Assembly (NCBI RefSeq): GCF_000224145.3
Contig: NW_004190425.2
Location: forward strand, 100,070 to 164,069
DNA from: Ciona intestinalis
Taxonomy: Eukaryota; Chordata; Ascidiacea; Phlebobranchia; Cionidae
DNA: 64,000 nt
Reading direction: 5' to 3'
Position 1 is the first letter of the stretch, and every line of letters begins with the position of its first letter. Below, in pieces: positions 42,027 to 52,861 of the stretch. The notes beneath the pieces were generated by a model. It saw only the letters and a program-made list of their open reading frames with translations. It was not told where the DNA came from and did not search any database. A program made the position numbers and the translations under genes.

Positions 42027-42806
42027 TCTATAAATATGTTTTTATGACGAATATTAATATTCATAAATAAAAAAAATTAATTTAATTATTTTTTTAATGG
42101 GAATGGTATGTTAGTGACCTACATAGATGTATGCGTAAGTTATATTTTCGCAAAAAAATTGAAAATTTGATATTTATATGATTCAAGTTATGATCATACT
42201 TTTTAATATTTCACACCCAAGCCCCCATTTTTTTGAAGAAAAAAGTGGTTCATTTTGTAGCTATTCTGTAACAGAGCCATAGAAATACCGAGTAGTCCAA
42301 CCCATTGTTACGTAAAACACAAATTGAACGGCAATTTGGGTCCAAAATAACACAGTAGGTATAGGGAAAATGTATGTTTTTCGGTAAATTACAGAAAAAC
42401 TTGAGCCTAAAAACAAATTTAAAGTTTGAAAAATGTAAAAAACATGTGTTATTTGTTTTCTGTGTCAAAAAAAGTCAAAAATTAGAATTAGAAGCGGTTG
42501 ATTTGCGACATTTTAGTCATTTAATGCGGCTAAATTTATACATTTTTTCTAAAAAATGTTTGGTAAGGTAAATAGAAGCTGTTTTACACCTTCCCACAAT
42601 AGGAAAACACAAACAAAACTTAACAAGTTCGTTTAAACCCATTGTCAAAGTCACCACTTTTGCTCTATTTTGGACACACATAGACGGCAGTTGGACTACT
42701 CGGTGTTTATACGACTCTGTTCTGTAGCGCTATGACATATTCAAAGCTGGTTCGTGCGAAAATTCTATAAATAAGTTTTTATGACGAATATTAATATTCA
42801 TAAGTA
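42027..42806. repeat. Direct ~42-bp repeats flanking a MITE
   Basis: TCTATAAATATGTTTTTATG...ATTCATAAATA at 42027-42068 recurs at 42766-42806 with a few changes. Between them lies the MITE at 42257-42732. Confidence 0.75.
42257..42732. mobile_element. MITE with ~45 bp TIRs
   Basis: Left end ACAGAGCCATAGAAATACCG then AGTAGTCCAAC; right end is the inverse (GTTGGACTACTCGGT, ACGACTCTGTTCTGTAGC). No ORF. Target duplication unclear. Confidence 0.75.
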
Positions 42807-43025
42807 ATATTTTTTCGAATTTTTAAATGTTTATTTTAGAATCGGTACCGCTGGGGTCTAGTTAGTATAGTTTTCAAATTTTAGGTTGGTGGCACTAGTA
42901 GAAGGTATCGAAAATGGCCGCTATAAGATCTGTATTCTAGAATCACCTTGGTAGCGAAATAGGGACGAAGATTGTATCACGGTTTTGAGCAGTTGGGCGT
43001 TATTTCTGTGGTCAATACGCATGGG

Positions 43026-43125
43026 TCCCCTTAATTAGTGCATCTCGGCTATATTCACAATATTGACTATGTCCGCTATGTCCACAACATTTAGAACATA
43101 GCGGACATGCACCAATTAAAGGGGA
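43026..43125. repeat. Two-tier foldback upstream of the TPMT-like gene
   Basis: Outer arms TCCCCTTAATTAGTGCAT (43026-43043) and ATGCACCAATTAAAGGGGA (43107-43125); inner perfect 13-bp arms ATGTCCGCTATGT (43069-43081) and ACATAGCGGACAT (43096-43108). Confidence 0.85.
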
Positions 43126-43146
43126 CTGAAAATGCATCGTCATATC

Positions 43147-43186
43147 ATAGGTACCTAAACATATTTTTAGGTATCTATGGTCATAT
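43147..43186. repeat. Small hairpin near the TPMT-like promoter
   Basis: ATAGGTACCTAAA and TTTAGGTATCTAT face each other around a short AT loop, about 70-100 bp before the start codon. Confidence 0.7.
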
Positions 43187-43253
43187 ACATACTGCACCAC
43201 TAAACTCTGCATTGCTTCCTTGTAGTTTTTAAGTATTTAAACAAGAAAATAAA

Positions 43254-43958
43254 ATGAGTAAGATAAATGCATATGGAGACGAAGAGAACATTGTGATGAC
43301 ACTTGATGATTGGAATTCAAGATGGAAAAAGAAACATACAGCGTTTCATTTGCCTAAAGTTAATGAAAATTTAGTTAAACATGAGAATGTTCTGCTTGAC
43401 AAGCAGAAAATGTCTGTCTTTGTTCCTTTGTGCGGGAAAACGATTGACATGAAGTACATTGCTGATAAAGGTCACAAAGTTGTTGGTCTTGAATGCTCTG
43501 AAATTGCTATTCATGATTTTTTTAATGAGCATAACATAAAGTTTAACAAGACTAAACATCCAACTTCAGATTTTAATATATTCCAATCTGAGGATTCAAG
43601 TGTCACCATATATCAAGGAAATTTGTTTCTGTTCAATTCTGATGTCAGTGGAAAACTTGATGCAACTTGGGATCGAGGTGCATTCGTTGCAATCAATCCC
43701 AGTCAGCGTGGCGCTTATTTTGGTGTCATGTCTGAAGTTATGAAAGTTGGAGCTAAATATCTTTTAAACACGTTCAGATATGATCCTACAAAGTATTGTG
43801 GACCACCATTCAGTATAGAAGACCAAGAAATTGCTCAACTATCTGAAAACAGATTCACAATCACAGCACTTGGAGAATTTGAAGCCATTAATGACAGACA
43901 GAGATCTTGGGGGCTTGATTCTTTTGTGATTAGAAATAACTTATTGGTCAAAATGTAA
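43254..43958 (+). CDS. TPMT: Thiopurine S-methyltransferase family protein
   Basis: SAM-dependent methyltransferase of the TPMT family; in vertebrates it S-methylates thiopurines and other aromatic thiols in the cytosol. Single-exon ORF, 234 aa (human 245). Seen: N-terminal MTLDDWNSRWKKKHTAFH matching the TPMT entry helix (W-x-x-RW, FH), SAM-site VFVPLCGKTIDMKYIADKGH then VVGLECSEIAI, the acidic GKLDATWDRGAFVAINP, and C-terminal FSIEDQEIAQL. The physiological substrate in a tunicate is unknown, so the symbol marks family rather than proven orthology. The start is chosen as the first ATG after a TTCCTTGTAG acceptor 30 bases upstream. Polyadenylation AATAAA at 44029-44034. Confidence 0.92.
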   Translation: MSKINAYGDEENIVMTLDDWNSRWKKKHTAFHLPKVNENLVKHENVLLDKQKMSVFVPLCGKTIDMKYIADKGHKVVGLECSEIAIHDFFNEHNIKFNKTKHPTSDFNIFQSEDSSVTIYQGNLFLFNSDVSGKLDATWDRGAFVAINPSQRGAYFGVMSEVMKVGAKYLLNTFRYDPTKYCGPPFSIEDQEIAQLSENRFTITALGEFEAINDRQRSWGLDSFVIRNNLLVKM

Positions 43959-44028
43959 CATGTTCTAAGCATCATTATGTAATAGCTAAGTTGAGTATAG
44001 TTGTATAAATATCTTAATTAATATTAAC

Positions 44029-44034
44029 AATAAA
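44029..44034 (+). terminator. Polyadenylation signal of TPMT-like gene
   Basis: AATAAA 71 bases after the stop codon. Confidence 0.6.
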
Positions 44035-44805
44035 TCACAGTTAAAGTTTATCAGCTATAACTTGGTACATTTAGAAATAAGAAACCTCTAAGAGTTTGTA
44101 CGACCAATTCTCTTTACCTCAACTTGTTTATAAGCTAGGGACCACCAAGTTTTATATGCACTTGATTGAATCTTATTTGTTGGCATGCGCAAATTTCATT
44201 TTACGTATTACTACTGAATCTGATGATGAAATTTCGTTTTTTTTTGCGGAAATTGGGGCCATAGTTTGCCACCAACTGAATGTCGAAAAACACCACAAAT
44301 AAAACAATTAAGACAAGCTAAATTGACAACACCATGTTACAAATGTTATTCCTTTATCTAAAACTGTTGCAAATTCATTAAAAGTTATCAATCATGTTTT
44401 ATTGCTTAAAACTTTTCAGTAAACTGTTTTATGTTTATTAAATATTAACTGATGTTTTTATTAACAAGGTGTATTACCCAATAAATTTGCTAAATTTCAA
44501 ATCCAGAACTAGCGTATAGAAACCAAGTAGGATTTTTTACATACAGAAAAACATATATTGTATTTGCTGGTGGAGAAAAAAGTTTCAGATTGTGGTTTGG
44601 TAAGTATGTGCAATAATTGTTGCAAATTTGCAACCTGTTAGTGGTAAAAGTTTTTTTATAGAGTTCTACCATATTATCTATAGGACCTATTTTAATTTTG
44701 TAACATAAAGTGAAAAGTCACACATACTGTGACTGTATGTAAAAGTTCAACCAAACAAAAACTCCTACAGGTTAGCTTAATCTGAATGTCTAGTTTAGAG
44801 ACAAA
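44035..44805. other. Intergenic, no gene seen
   Basis: AT-rich. A 68-codon open frame at 44096-44302 lacks any support. Must hold the promoter of the following gene. Confidence 0.4.
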
Positions 44806-47800
44806 ATGGGAAGAAATAAAAAGTCAAAGTGGATGGAGAGAGAAAAGAGACATTTTAAAAGAATAAGAGTGACCAAGGACAATCCAGAATGTAAAACCGA
44901 CAGAGTACAGGCTCCTATTAAAGGTGTATTGTCTGGTGCAGTGAAATAAGTTGTCAATAAAAAATATATAAATATAATTAGTTATTTTTTACAATATGTA
45001 GTTAGAATACTACAAGTGCTAACTGCTAACCATTTCCACTTATAGTAGGAAAAAATTTAAAAAAAGTTTAGTTATAGTTGGAAAAAAACGCTTTATTTTA
45101 TTTAAAAAAGGAAGGAATTATCTACCTATGTAACATATAAAAAGGGTATCATTTTTCAGTGATAACAAAATATTCATTATATTAAGACAAAGAAAATGTT
45201 ATCCAAACAACAAAGTGTGGGACAAGGTTTTCAATGGAAGCTAACCATTCTAAGTTATGGACAGATAATCTTCGGTTGGCAGACAGAATAAAAACGAAGA
45301 AAACGATTGAAAATTGTCTTTCATCTACTTGCAGTGAGTTTTGCTACAAATGTTTATTCAGAAGCTGTTATAAAAAATTCAGTAAGCAAGGGTAAAACTC
45401 AGATTTCAGTCAGGTGGTAAGCATGTACAGAGAGGAGTCTTTATTTAGCATGTATGTGTAAGAGTTTTGCAAAGTGTATTGACACATATGATAAACTTTA
45501 CCAATTACTCAATCCTCATACATCAGAATTCGTCACGAGTAGTAATACTTTTTGTTGGTTACTTCTGGTTTGTTTTTAATCAAGTTTTTTAGACTGTTGT
45601 AATAAAAGGGCTAATTAATTTTCTTTTATTTTTTCATGCGGCGCATTTAATTTTATAACTTAATTTCAGATCCCATTAACTTGGTCTACAATGATGTAAC
45701 ATCACATCAAGATAAAACTAATGTGAAAAGGAAGCTCAAAACATCTAATGATAATGTTTCATTAAAACAGTGGTTAACAACTAAAGGTATTTTGTGTTGT
45801 ATCCATTAACACCAGTTTTGTTTTACTAGAAATTAAGTTTCAGCTTTTACTAGAAGTCTATTTTTAGCCACAAGGTACTAACATAGGTAACATATGTATT
45901 CTTCACTGGCACATTGGCTGATGTTGAAATTTGTTACTTTCGACAGAAAAAATTCACTTATTAAAAAAAAATCTTGTCTTCTTTTAGTTGCTTTATTTTT
46001 TACTTTTAATATCCCCCCCCCCTTTAATTGCAACATTATAGCAATATCATATGGCTCGCGCTTGGCCCAGTTATTAAGCAAGTGCCTAGCGTTAAAAAAG
46101 GGACTTGGCACATCCCAGTACTACGGTGTATGACCAACTTCCCCCAAATTTTGTTATTATCAACTATAAAAGGCGCAAACCCTTAATACTATAAAGGGGC
46201 ATACTATTAAAAACTTAAAGTTTGTGTATTGATAAAAATGCTCAAGTGTAATCTAAAAAAAGGAGTGTCAAAACAGCAAATTCAATCGCTGCGATAAAAA
46301 AAATCGGACGTGCAACAATGCATTGTTTTTTGCGTAAGAAAAATTTCATTACACTTCAGGGGCGCAACCAGGGGGGCTGTTTTGCTGTCATGACAGCCCC
46401 CTTTTCCGCAGACACGCACGCAGCCAGAAAGTGCTAAGACGCAAACACACGCGTTGCATTCAATATTACATTCATTCGCTTGGAATTGAAACAATTTTTC
46501 GTTCAATTGTTACGTCACTTATCCTATTGCAACGTAACTATTAATTATGACGTTTCATGATATAACAATCGGGAGGAATGTGCCCACTGCCCAACCAACC
46601 ACGAGATCGAAACTTCGTGTATGAGCCTCCAATTTTTTAACGCTCTGCGTCGTCGTAGCAAATAAAGGAAGACGCATGCGGTAGCATACATTCCACACCT
46701 AACAAGCGAAGCAATCGATGTGAATTTATTCTCGTGAAAAGTGACGTAATGAAACTCTGGTTCTCGTGCGGTGCCAACAAACGATATTTTTTGGCTTCCA
46801 TCCAATCTCGACCGGGCAGTACTTTGAAATATTATATTACAATCTCTGCTGGTTCCAATTTACTAATAGCGTCGCTCCTCACTCTTATATTAGCACTTCA
46901 CCTAAAAAAATCACTAATCACGGTTTATCTGCATATAAAGCAGTGGTTCCCAAACTTTATTTACTCGCGTTACACTTTTAGGTTNNNNNNNNNNNNNNNN
47001 NNNNNNNNNNNNNNNNNNNNNNNNNNNNNNNNNNNNNNNNNNNNNNNNNNNNNNNNNNNNNNNNNNNNNNNNNNNNNNNNNNNNNNNNNNNNNNNNNNNN
47101 NNNNNNNNNNNNNNNNNNNNNNNNNNNNNNNNNNNNNNNNNNNNNNNNNNNNNNNNNNNNNNNGACAACTGATTACGACATAATAGCAATTCACACGTTG
47201 ATTATTGGCGTCATAATAGCGATTGTCCCCCTAGATTATTTAGCCTGCAAGTGCTTGAAAACAGGTTGGATATTAGCCCTTTTAACGTATGCCAAGAAGT
47301 AAAGATAGGCTTGGAAAAATACTTTGTACGCGCATGAAGCAACGCCTAGGTTTAAAAAAGTTGGAAACCACTATAATAGGGAATATAGATAGCATGAAAT
47401 GTCACGCTCAACGTAATGTATGTGAAATAAAATAATGCTTATAATTATAACAATCACTAAAAGATCATTTGCGATCGTTTGGTGTAAACTTGATAAAACC
47501 ACAGAACTACTGATCGTATGGGAGAGAATAAAACACGATTGTTTATCAACAATCTCGTTTATGATGTAACAATCGTAATGGATTATCAAAGGTATTCTGT
47601 TGAAAATATTCGTTAAATTATCTACGATGGACATGCGTAAAACTGTCACCAATGTTTCATTTGTTTTTACTAATTTAGATACGTCTTTTTACCAATGTAG
47701 ATGTAGTAGTTAATTTACCGCGTAAAGTAGAATGTACATTCGTCTGCACAACCAATAAGGGGGGTATTTTATCGCGTCAGAGATAAACGTTAACTGGACG

Positions 47801-50144
47801 TAAATATGACAGTCCCCTTTTGAACACGCTGGTTGCGCCACTGTTACACTTTGATGGTCTCTAGTTCGTTAACCAATTGAAAATAATTTAAATTTTCTTG
47901 CCTTTTTTAAACCAAGTTTAAAACGGCATAATCTAGTGTAGCTGGGTTCAAATGGAAAAATTAAAACTTAATAAAGTCTATGACTATTTTGTAATTTTTT
48001 TTATGTATTTTTAAAGAAGAAGCATTTATTGTACCAAACCTGGATTTTTTTTATTTCTTTAGTCTTTTAGAATTTTTAGAAATTTTTTAAATTTTTACGC
48101 ATTTTTAAAGCTGTTTCCAGTTTTGAAGTACCTTTAGATCACATTCCAGTATTTGTATCTATAAACAATTTTTGATTTTCGTTGGTATGCTCGTTTAAGC
48201 AATGTTGATCGAAACCTGGTTTATAGATATCTCGTAGAAAACCTTGTTTTTTGCCCTAATTTTTTAAAGACGTAGTAAGGGAACGAGACACATCATTACA
48301 TCACCTGCCAGACAAAGAAAACATAATTCCTTATAAAAACTCTGAAGATGAATCAGGTTGGATATTCCTATGTACGTTTAAGTAGTTTTTAGTTACATAT
48401 ATTTTTTAGCAATATTTAAACGCATTATCTACAGTTTCCTTTTAACTGTTTTGTTTAATGACTATTGGATTTAACCAATTTTTTCCAAACAGTTTACTGA
48501 AAACTTACCTGAATTCTATGTTTCAACTATAACTTACTTGTTAAACACTTACTACCATATAAGTAATGTTTTTATTTATTTAGTTGATGAATCGCAGCAA
48601 AATTGTGTTGACAGCCACTTCTTTGCAACACTCCAGGACCGGTTTTCGCTCGCTCTATCTAGTTTCACAAGTGTTCTGCAAGTAGATAAAAGTAGTTTGA
48701 GGTAAACATTTTTTCAACCTACACGGCTACACCTGTTTAATTTGCCAGGAAAATAACAGCGACGTACCTTGAACTGTAATCTCTCTAGTCTAGACTAAAG
48801 AAAGGCAAACTAACAATTAGGCTATGACGCGATAAAAAACACAAGTTAAAAGTTATAATTAAAAACAGGTTCTTTGAAAACATTAGGAGTTCCTTGAACA
48901 AAGTTGCATCAGATGCTCAACTTGAAGAAAACAAACATGATATCTCTGATGCACGGATAGATGTAATGATTTGATTGTTTTATGTATTAATGATTGTAAC
49001 TTATGTATCCTCGCATGAATGAATAAGTGAATGTAAGCTTTATCTTCACCTGGCTGGAAAACAACAGTGTTTAAAACACTGATGTTCTGTTTCATACACC
49101 TCTTGCCAGCTTACAAGTTACCACATCTAACTTTTTGGTTGTGTGTGATTGTTTTGACAATTTAGACAACCCATTAGTGAACGCTGGGTTGAAGCTTTTG
49201 TCGTTGTGTCTTGCCAAAAGACATATACCTATTTTTGTTGTTATGCCTCTTTAATAAATGATGAATCTCACAGCTGTTTATGTTTGTTTTTTTATTTATA
49301 GAGGATTTTGCCAGAAACCAGATCTAAACGATTTCATCTAGGTAAGTTTTTATTAGCATAAAATATTTTACTGTTTTGATCACTGTGTAGTGGTAGTGAA
49401 ACAGTACTAAGGGCTAGTAATACGTTAAAAATACCTTCATAAACTAAACCCACAAAGTTATATACAAGGTGCGCTAAACACCTGTAAATAAATAACACCT
49501 GCCGTTGTTCTGCCATGCGAAAATAATTTCTATTATTATTACAATTTTTCACATATTTTGCAGTATCACCAAATGAAGTGGGATTTGAGAAATGCATACC
49601 CCCCAAAAAAGTTGAGTTATTTTTAAATAAATAATTAAAGAAAACTAATGAGTTAATTTTAGAAGCTGATGTTAGAAGATTTAATAAAAACAATTCAACC
49701 TGATGTCAGTGACAAACCAAGCTGTACAAATATGTCAAATGTTCAAATTTATAATTTGCAACATTCAAGTTATAAAGCAAATGGCAGCTGGAATAATGAA
49801 ATAGGAAATTTACCTCTGGATGTAAGTTAGATAAATAAACCTATTGAGTATTGATTATAAACCTTTCATATGTGTAAGCTGGTTTGAGTTGAATGTGCAC
49901 AAATGTGGTTTTGTGCAATAAAATGTGACCAAAAATTTTAATAACAATATTTTTACTGTAGCAAAGTATTTGTGAGCAATAAAATGAGAGTTATATTTAA
50001 GTATTTTGTTTTTAGATAATATTTAGTGAAGATAGTGAAACTGAAATGAAGCAGTTTAGCAACAACTTGTGTGAAGAAAGTAATGACTTCGACTCACCAC
50101 TTAGCAATGTCTCATTCTTACAACATAGTAAGTATTATGTATAA
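44806..50144 (+). CDS. Unrecognised 10-exon protein gene, 333 aa
   Basis: I do not recognise this protein. Ten exons join in phase: 44806-44923, 45241-45333, 45670-45786, 48270-48356, 48584-48701, 48869-48962, 49302-49341, 49564-49610, 49663-49821, 50016-50144 (TAA by read-through; a GTAAGT donor at 50128 could extend it). The start MGRNKKSKWMEREKRHFKRI is strongly basic; then SKLWTDNLRLADRIKTKK, a hydrophilic middle, one compact part FFATLQDRFSLALSSFTSV (exon 5), FFENIRSSLNKV, and an acidic, Ser/Asn-rich tail. No membrane segment or signal peptide. Exon 2 also opens with an in-frame ATG (45235), so a shorter product is possible, and its acceptor has a poor pyrimidine tract. Donor GTTGAG after exon 8 is weak. 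Conserved phase over nine introns is the main support. Confidence 0.72.
46942..47378. mobile_element. Second, nested hAT-like element (Charlie-type ends)
   Basis: CAGTGGTTCCCAAACTTT at 46942 and inverted TAGTGGTTTCCAACTTTTTT ending near 47378 match the common hAT end CAGTGGTTCCCAAAC. The target duplication is not clear and the N gap lies inside. Confidence 0.6.
46985..47163. other. Assembly gap (179 N)
   Basis: Run of N. Confidence 1.
48985..49245 (-). mobile_element. tRNA-derived SINE, minus
   Basis: GATTGTAACTTATGTATCC, TGTTCTGTTTCATACACC, TTGCCAGCTTACAAGTTACC, CCATTAGTGAACGCTGGG, TGTCTTGCCAAAAGACAT. Intron 6 of the unrecognised gene. Confidence 0.8.
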
Positions 50145-50214
50145 AATATATCTTAATTGTAAATAGGTATCACATTTATATAATTTGTAATTATACAAAG
50201 ACGTTAACATTATG

Positions 50215-50525
50215 GCTACGTGCATAAACGGACGTGTTATCAACTTCCAATAGAAATCAGTGGTCCTTCATGGGTTATAAATCGCCAACCATAGATTACA
50301 TATATGGTAACTCATAAGTGACCACAAGAAATGCGAAACAAAAAACTGTGTTATAGTCGGGTGGGATAATATTGGAAAAAAAATTGTTGGTAATTGTTCA
50401 AAACACAACCAGGAAATATGAGATTTAGGTGCTAACGGTATCCCATGTTACCCCACAAGCCACGATACTATATAATGAGTGTTGTTTCCCTGCCATGTGG
50501 GGATAAATAAGTTACCTTCATTAAT
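50215..50525 (+). mobile_element. tRNA-derived SINE interrupted by an M1 MITE
   Basis: SINE body to AACTGTGTTATAGTCG (~50355), then resumes GTTGTTTCCCTGCCATGTGG and GATAAATAAGTTACCTTC (to 50525). The gap is filled by the M1 copy. Confidence 0.75.
50357..50478. mobile_element. M1 MITE inside a SINE, internally deleted
   Basis: GGGTGGGATAATATTGG left; AGGTGCTAACGGTATCCCATG and TTACCCCAC right. Shorter than the ~190 bp family length. Confidence 0.7.
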
Positions 50526-50989
50526 ATTTAGAATTGGGCCTAATCAAATCTGGTTCAGAGTATTTGTTGTTGTTTGGTGCATATTTGTTCATATTCGATC
50601 GAATTCGAAAATTCTCTACCAGCGAATTGTTTCACACACTACTAAATGCACTAGAAAACTAATTTTGTGACCTTCCGTTTATAAAACGATCTTGTTTATA
50701 GTATATACAACCAACAGTTACGCGAGTTTCACAATTGAGAGCGAAAAAAAAAGATTCCTGTAACAATTCTAAATAAATTTGGTTATTTTTTTACATGAAA
50801 TGTACATCTTGTCATCCTGCAACATTGCAATTCAGAAAACTCTTTGACTTATGTGTCTCTTTGATCGTAAACCACGCGTGTTCATTTGTAGGAAAACCAC
50901 GTTTTCTGTGCGATTTTAATGGGCGGCCTTCTCACTAATACCAAAGGTGTTCTCGTACGCCTTTTCTCCTTATTTTCCGGCGCCGGAAT

Positions 50990-51315
50990 TATTTCTCCGG
51001 CATAGTTGGTTAGTGCACCTGCCTCTAATCTAGAGGTAATGGATTCAAGGCTTGTCGCTGCTACCATTGCATGCGTATGCTTCCTTGGGCAAGACACTTA
51101 ACGACAATTGCTACAGCCCAGTATTCACTAATGGGTTGTCCAAGTTATCAGCCACACATAAAAAAAGAAAAATCCCCAAAAATAAATACCTACAAAGTAA
51201 CATACGTAACTCATAAGCTGGCACAAGGGGTATGAAGCAGAACACCCGTGTTACAACGACTGCCGTTTTCCTGCCACGCAAAGTTAAAGCAAGTTCCATT
51301 CATTATTAATTGCCG
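50990..51315 (+). mobile_element. tRNA-derived SINE, best full-length body
   Basis: CCGGCATAGTTGGTTAGTGC head, GAGGTAATGGATTCAAGGC B-box region, TTGGGCAAGACACTTAACG, CACTAATGGGTTGTCCAAG, AACACCCGTGTTACAACG, AAGCAAGTTCCATTCATT tail. Confidence 0.85.
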
Positions 51316-51706
51316 CACCCATAGAAGCACAGCTTTACACAATGTCCGATTTCAGTGATTTACACATTACCGAAACCAAAGTTAGTATAGACCATGTTAG
51401 GAAACGGCGCTCTTGTCCGCCATTACGGAGCCCACAGAGCGTGAATTGCCTATACAAATGCATGGTCGGCATGTGTTCATTTAGTTCTTGTAAGCGATAC
51501 AAAGCTAAAAAACACGTATAGCGGTTGTTTTAACATATAAAATATAATTTCTAATATAAATCTTGTTATATTCTAGGAATTAATGTGGAGTAAATTAGTA
51601 TTTTGACTGGTTTTCGGCGTACAGTGTGGTTTAACAGGGTACTTTACGTTGGCGATTAAGACTAGCAGCAATCAGCTTAGTTTACATAATAATATATGAT
51701 CATACC

Positions 51707-52861
51707 CACTGGCGCAAATAGACGAGTTGAAAGGGGGGGGTTCTGACTTGCGCCGAAGGCGCAAAAAAATTTTTGCTACAACCCCCCCCTTTTTACTGTA
51801 AAACCCCCCCGTTGTAAAAACTTATTTAAATTTTTAAATTACCACGTACGCTGTCATGTTATTGGGTTACGACAGCGAAGCTTATTTTCCGACGTAACAA
51901 CAATTTATATGCGGTCAATTGCGTCATAATGTCCATTGACGCGTCCGTTATTAGCTACATCGTGGATGTAAAAAACACGTTAGAATTACGTTCCTTGTTC
52001 TTTGTTATTTTTTGTGATACTACCCAACTTTATCTCAGTAAACATCATTAAGTCATAATCGAGTTAAATCTACTCACCGTGTGTAGCAAAAATGGTTAAA
52101 AAGACGACCGCAGTTAATTTTTGATATTCGATTGTATGAGATAACGTCACATTGCTACACATGCGAACGTTATAGATAATATCAGAGCAANNNNNNNNNN
52201 NNNNNNNNNNNNNNNNNNNNNNNNNNNNNNNNNNNNNNNNNNNNNNNNNNNNNNNNNNNNNNNNNNNNNNNNNNNNNNNNNNNNNNNNNNNNNNNNNNNN
52301 NNNNNNNNNNNNNNNACGTTCCTTTTCCCAGCTACGTAGGTTAAAAACCTACCTACGCTGCACCATGCGTCAAGATCGTCTGAACGGGATTGCCTTGATG
52401 ACGGTGCATCGTGACGTAATCGTCGACACGGAACATTTAATTACTCAATTCGCGGCTCTGAAAGCTCGCCGTCTTGAATTATTATTGTAATGTTTGGATA
52501 ACTGACAAATAAAATTGATTTCGTTTTAACATCGAGCTGTTGTCATTCGATTAGACCTTAAAATATAATGTTTTTTACGAGAGATTGAGCACCTTATACC
52601 GACCCCGGCTAAAAATTTTCACATGCTTTTTCGGAAAGCCACCGCTGCCGACCCCGGCTCAGAATAGGGGAATTTAAGATTAAAAACTTTAAATTAATTT
52701 TTAAACAATTATTTTGAAGTAAAAAAAAATTATTAAAAAAAAATTATTAAAAAAAAAATTATTAAATTTTTTTTTTTTTTTTTAAATTATGAATTTTTTT
52801 TTTTCATTTTTTTAAAGGGGGGGTTTCGACCCCCTAAACCCCCCCCCTATTTGCGCCAGTG
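51707..52861. mobile_element. hAT-superfamily element with G-tract ends
   Basis: TIRs CACTGGCGCAAATAG and inverted CTATTTGCGCCAGTG are perfect. 8-bp target duplication ATCATACC at 51699-51706 and 52862-52869 is also perfect. Long G and C runs lie just inside each end (51736-51742, 51783-51810, 52817-52850). N gap 52191-52315 inside. No ORF seen. Confidence 0.9.
52191..52315. other. Assembly gap (125 N)
   Basis: Run of N. Confidence 1.

Larger units (their letters stand above)
46357..47843. mobile_element. hAT-superfamily non-autonomous element
   Basis: TIR CAGGGGCGCAACCAG at 46357 and inverted CAGTGGCGCAACCAG ending at 47843. Perfect 8-bp target duplication TTACACTT at 46349-46356 and 47844-47851, diagnostic of hAT-type insertion. 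No transposase frame seen, but an N gap (46985-47163) hides part. Confidence 0.88.
46193..48196 (+). mobile_element. Family D DNA element with nested hAT insertions
   Basis: Ends AAAGGGGCATAC (left) and, inverted, AAACGAGCATACCAACGAAA (right, GATTTTCGTTGGTATGCTC). A second copy starts at 54953 (AAAGGGGCATACCAACGAAA). Interrupted by the hAT at 46357-47843. Lies in intron 3 of the unrecognised gene. Confidence 0.7.

Noticed and set aside
44096-44302. 68-codon frame after the TPMT-like gene
   Set aside because: No support beyond being open; no splice context.
45894-46133. Open frames on both strands before family D
   Set aside because: Unsupported, contain low-complexity runs and lie inside an intron of the unrecognised gene.
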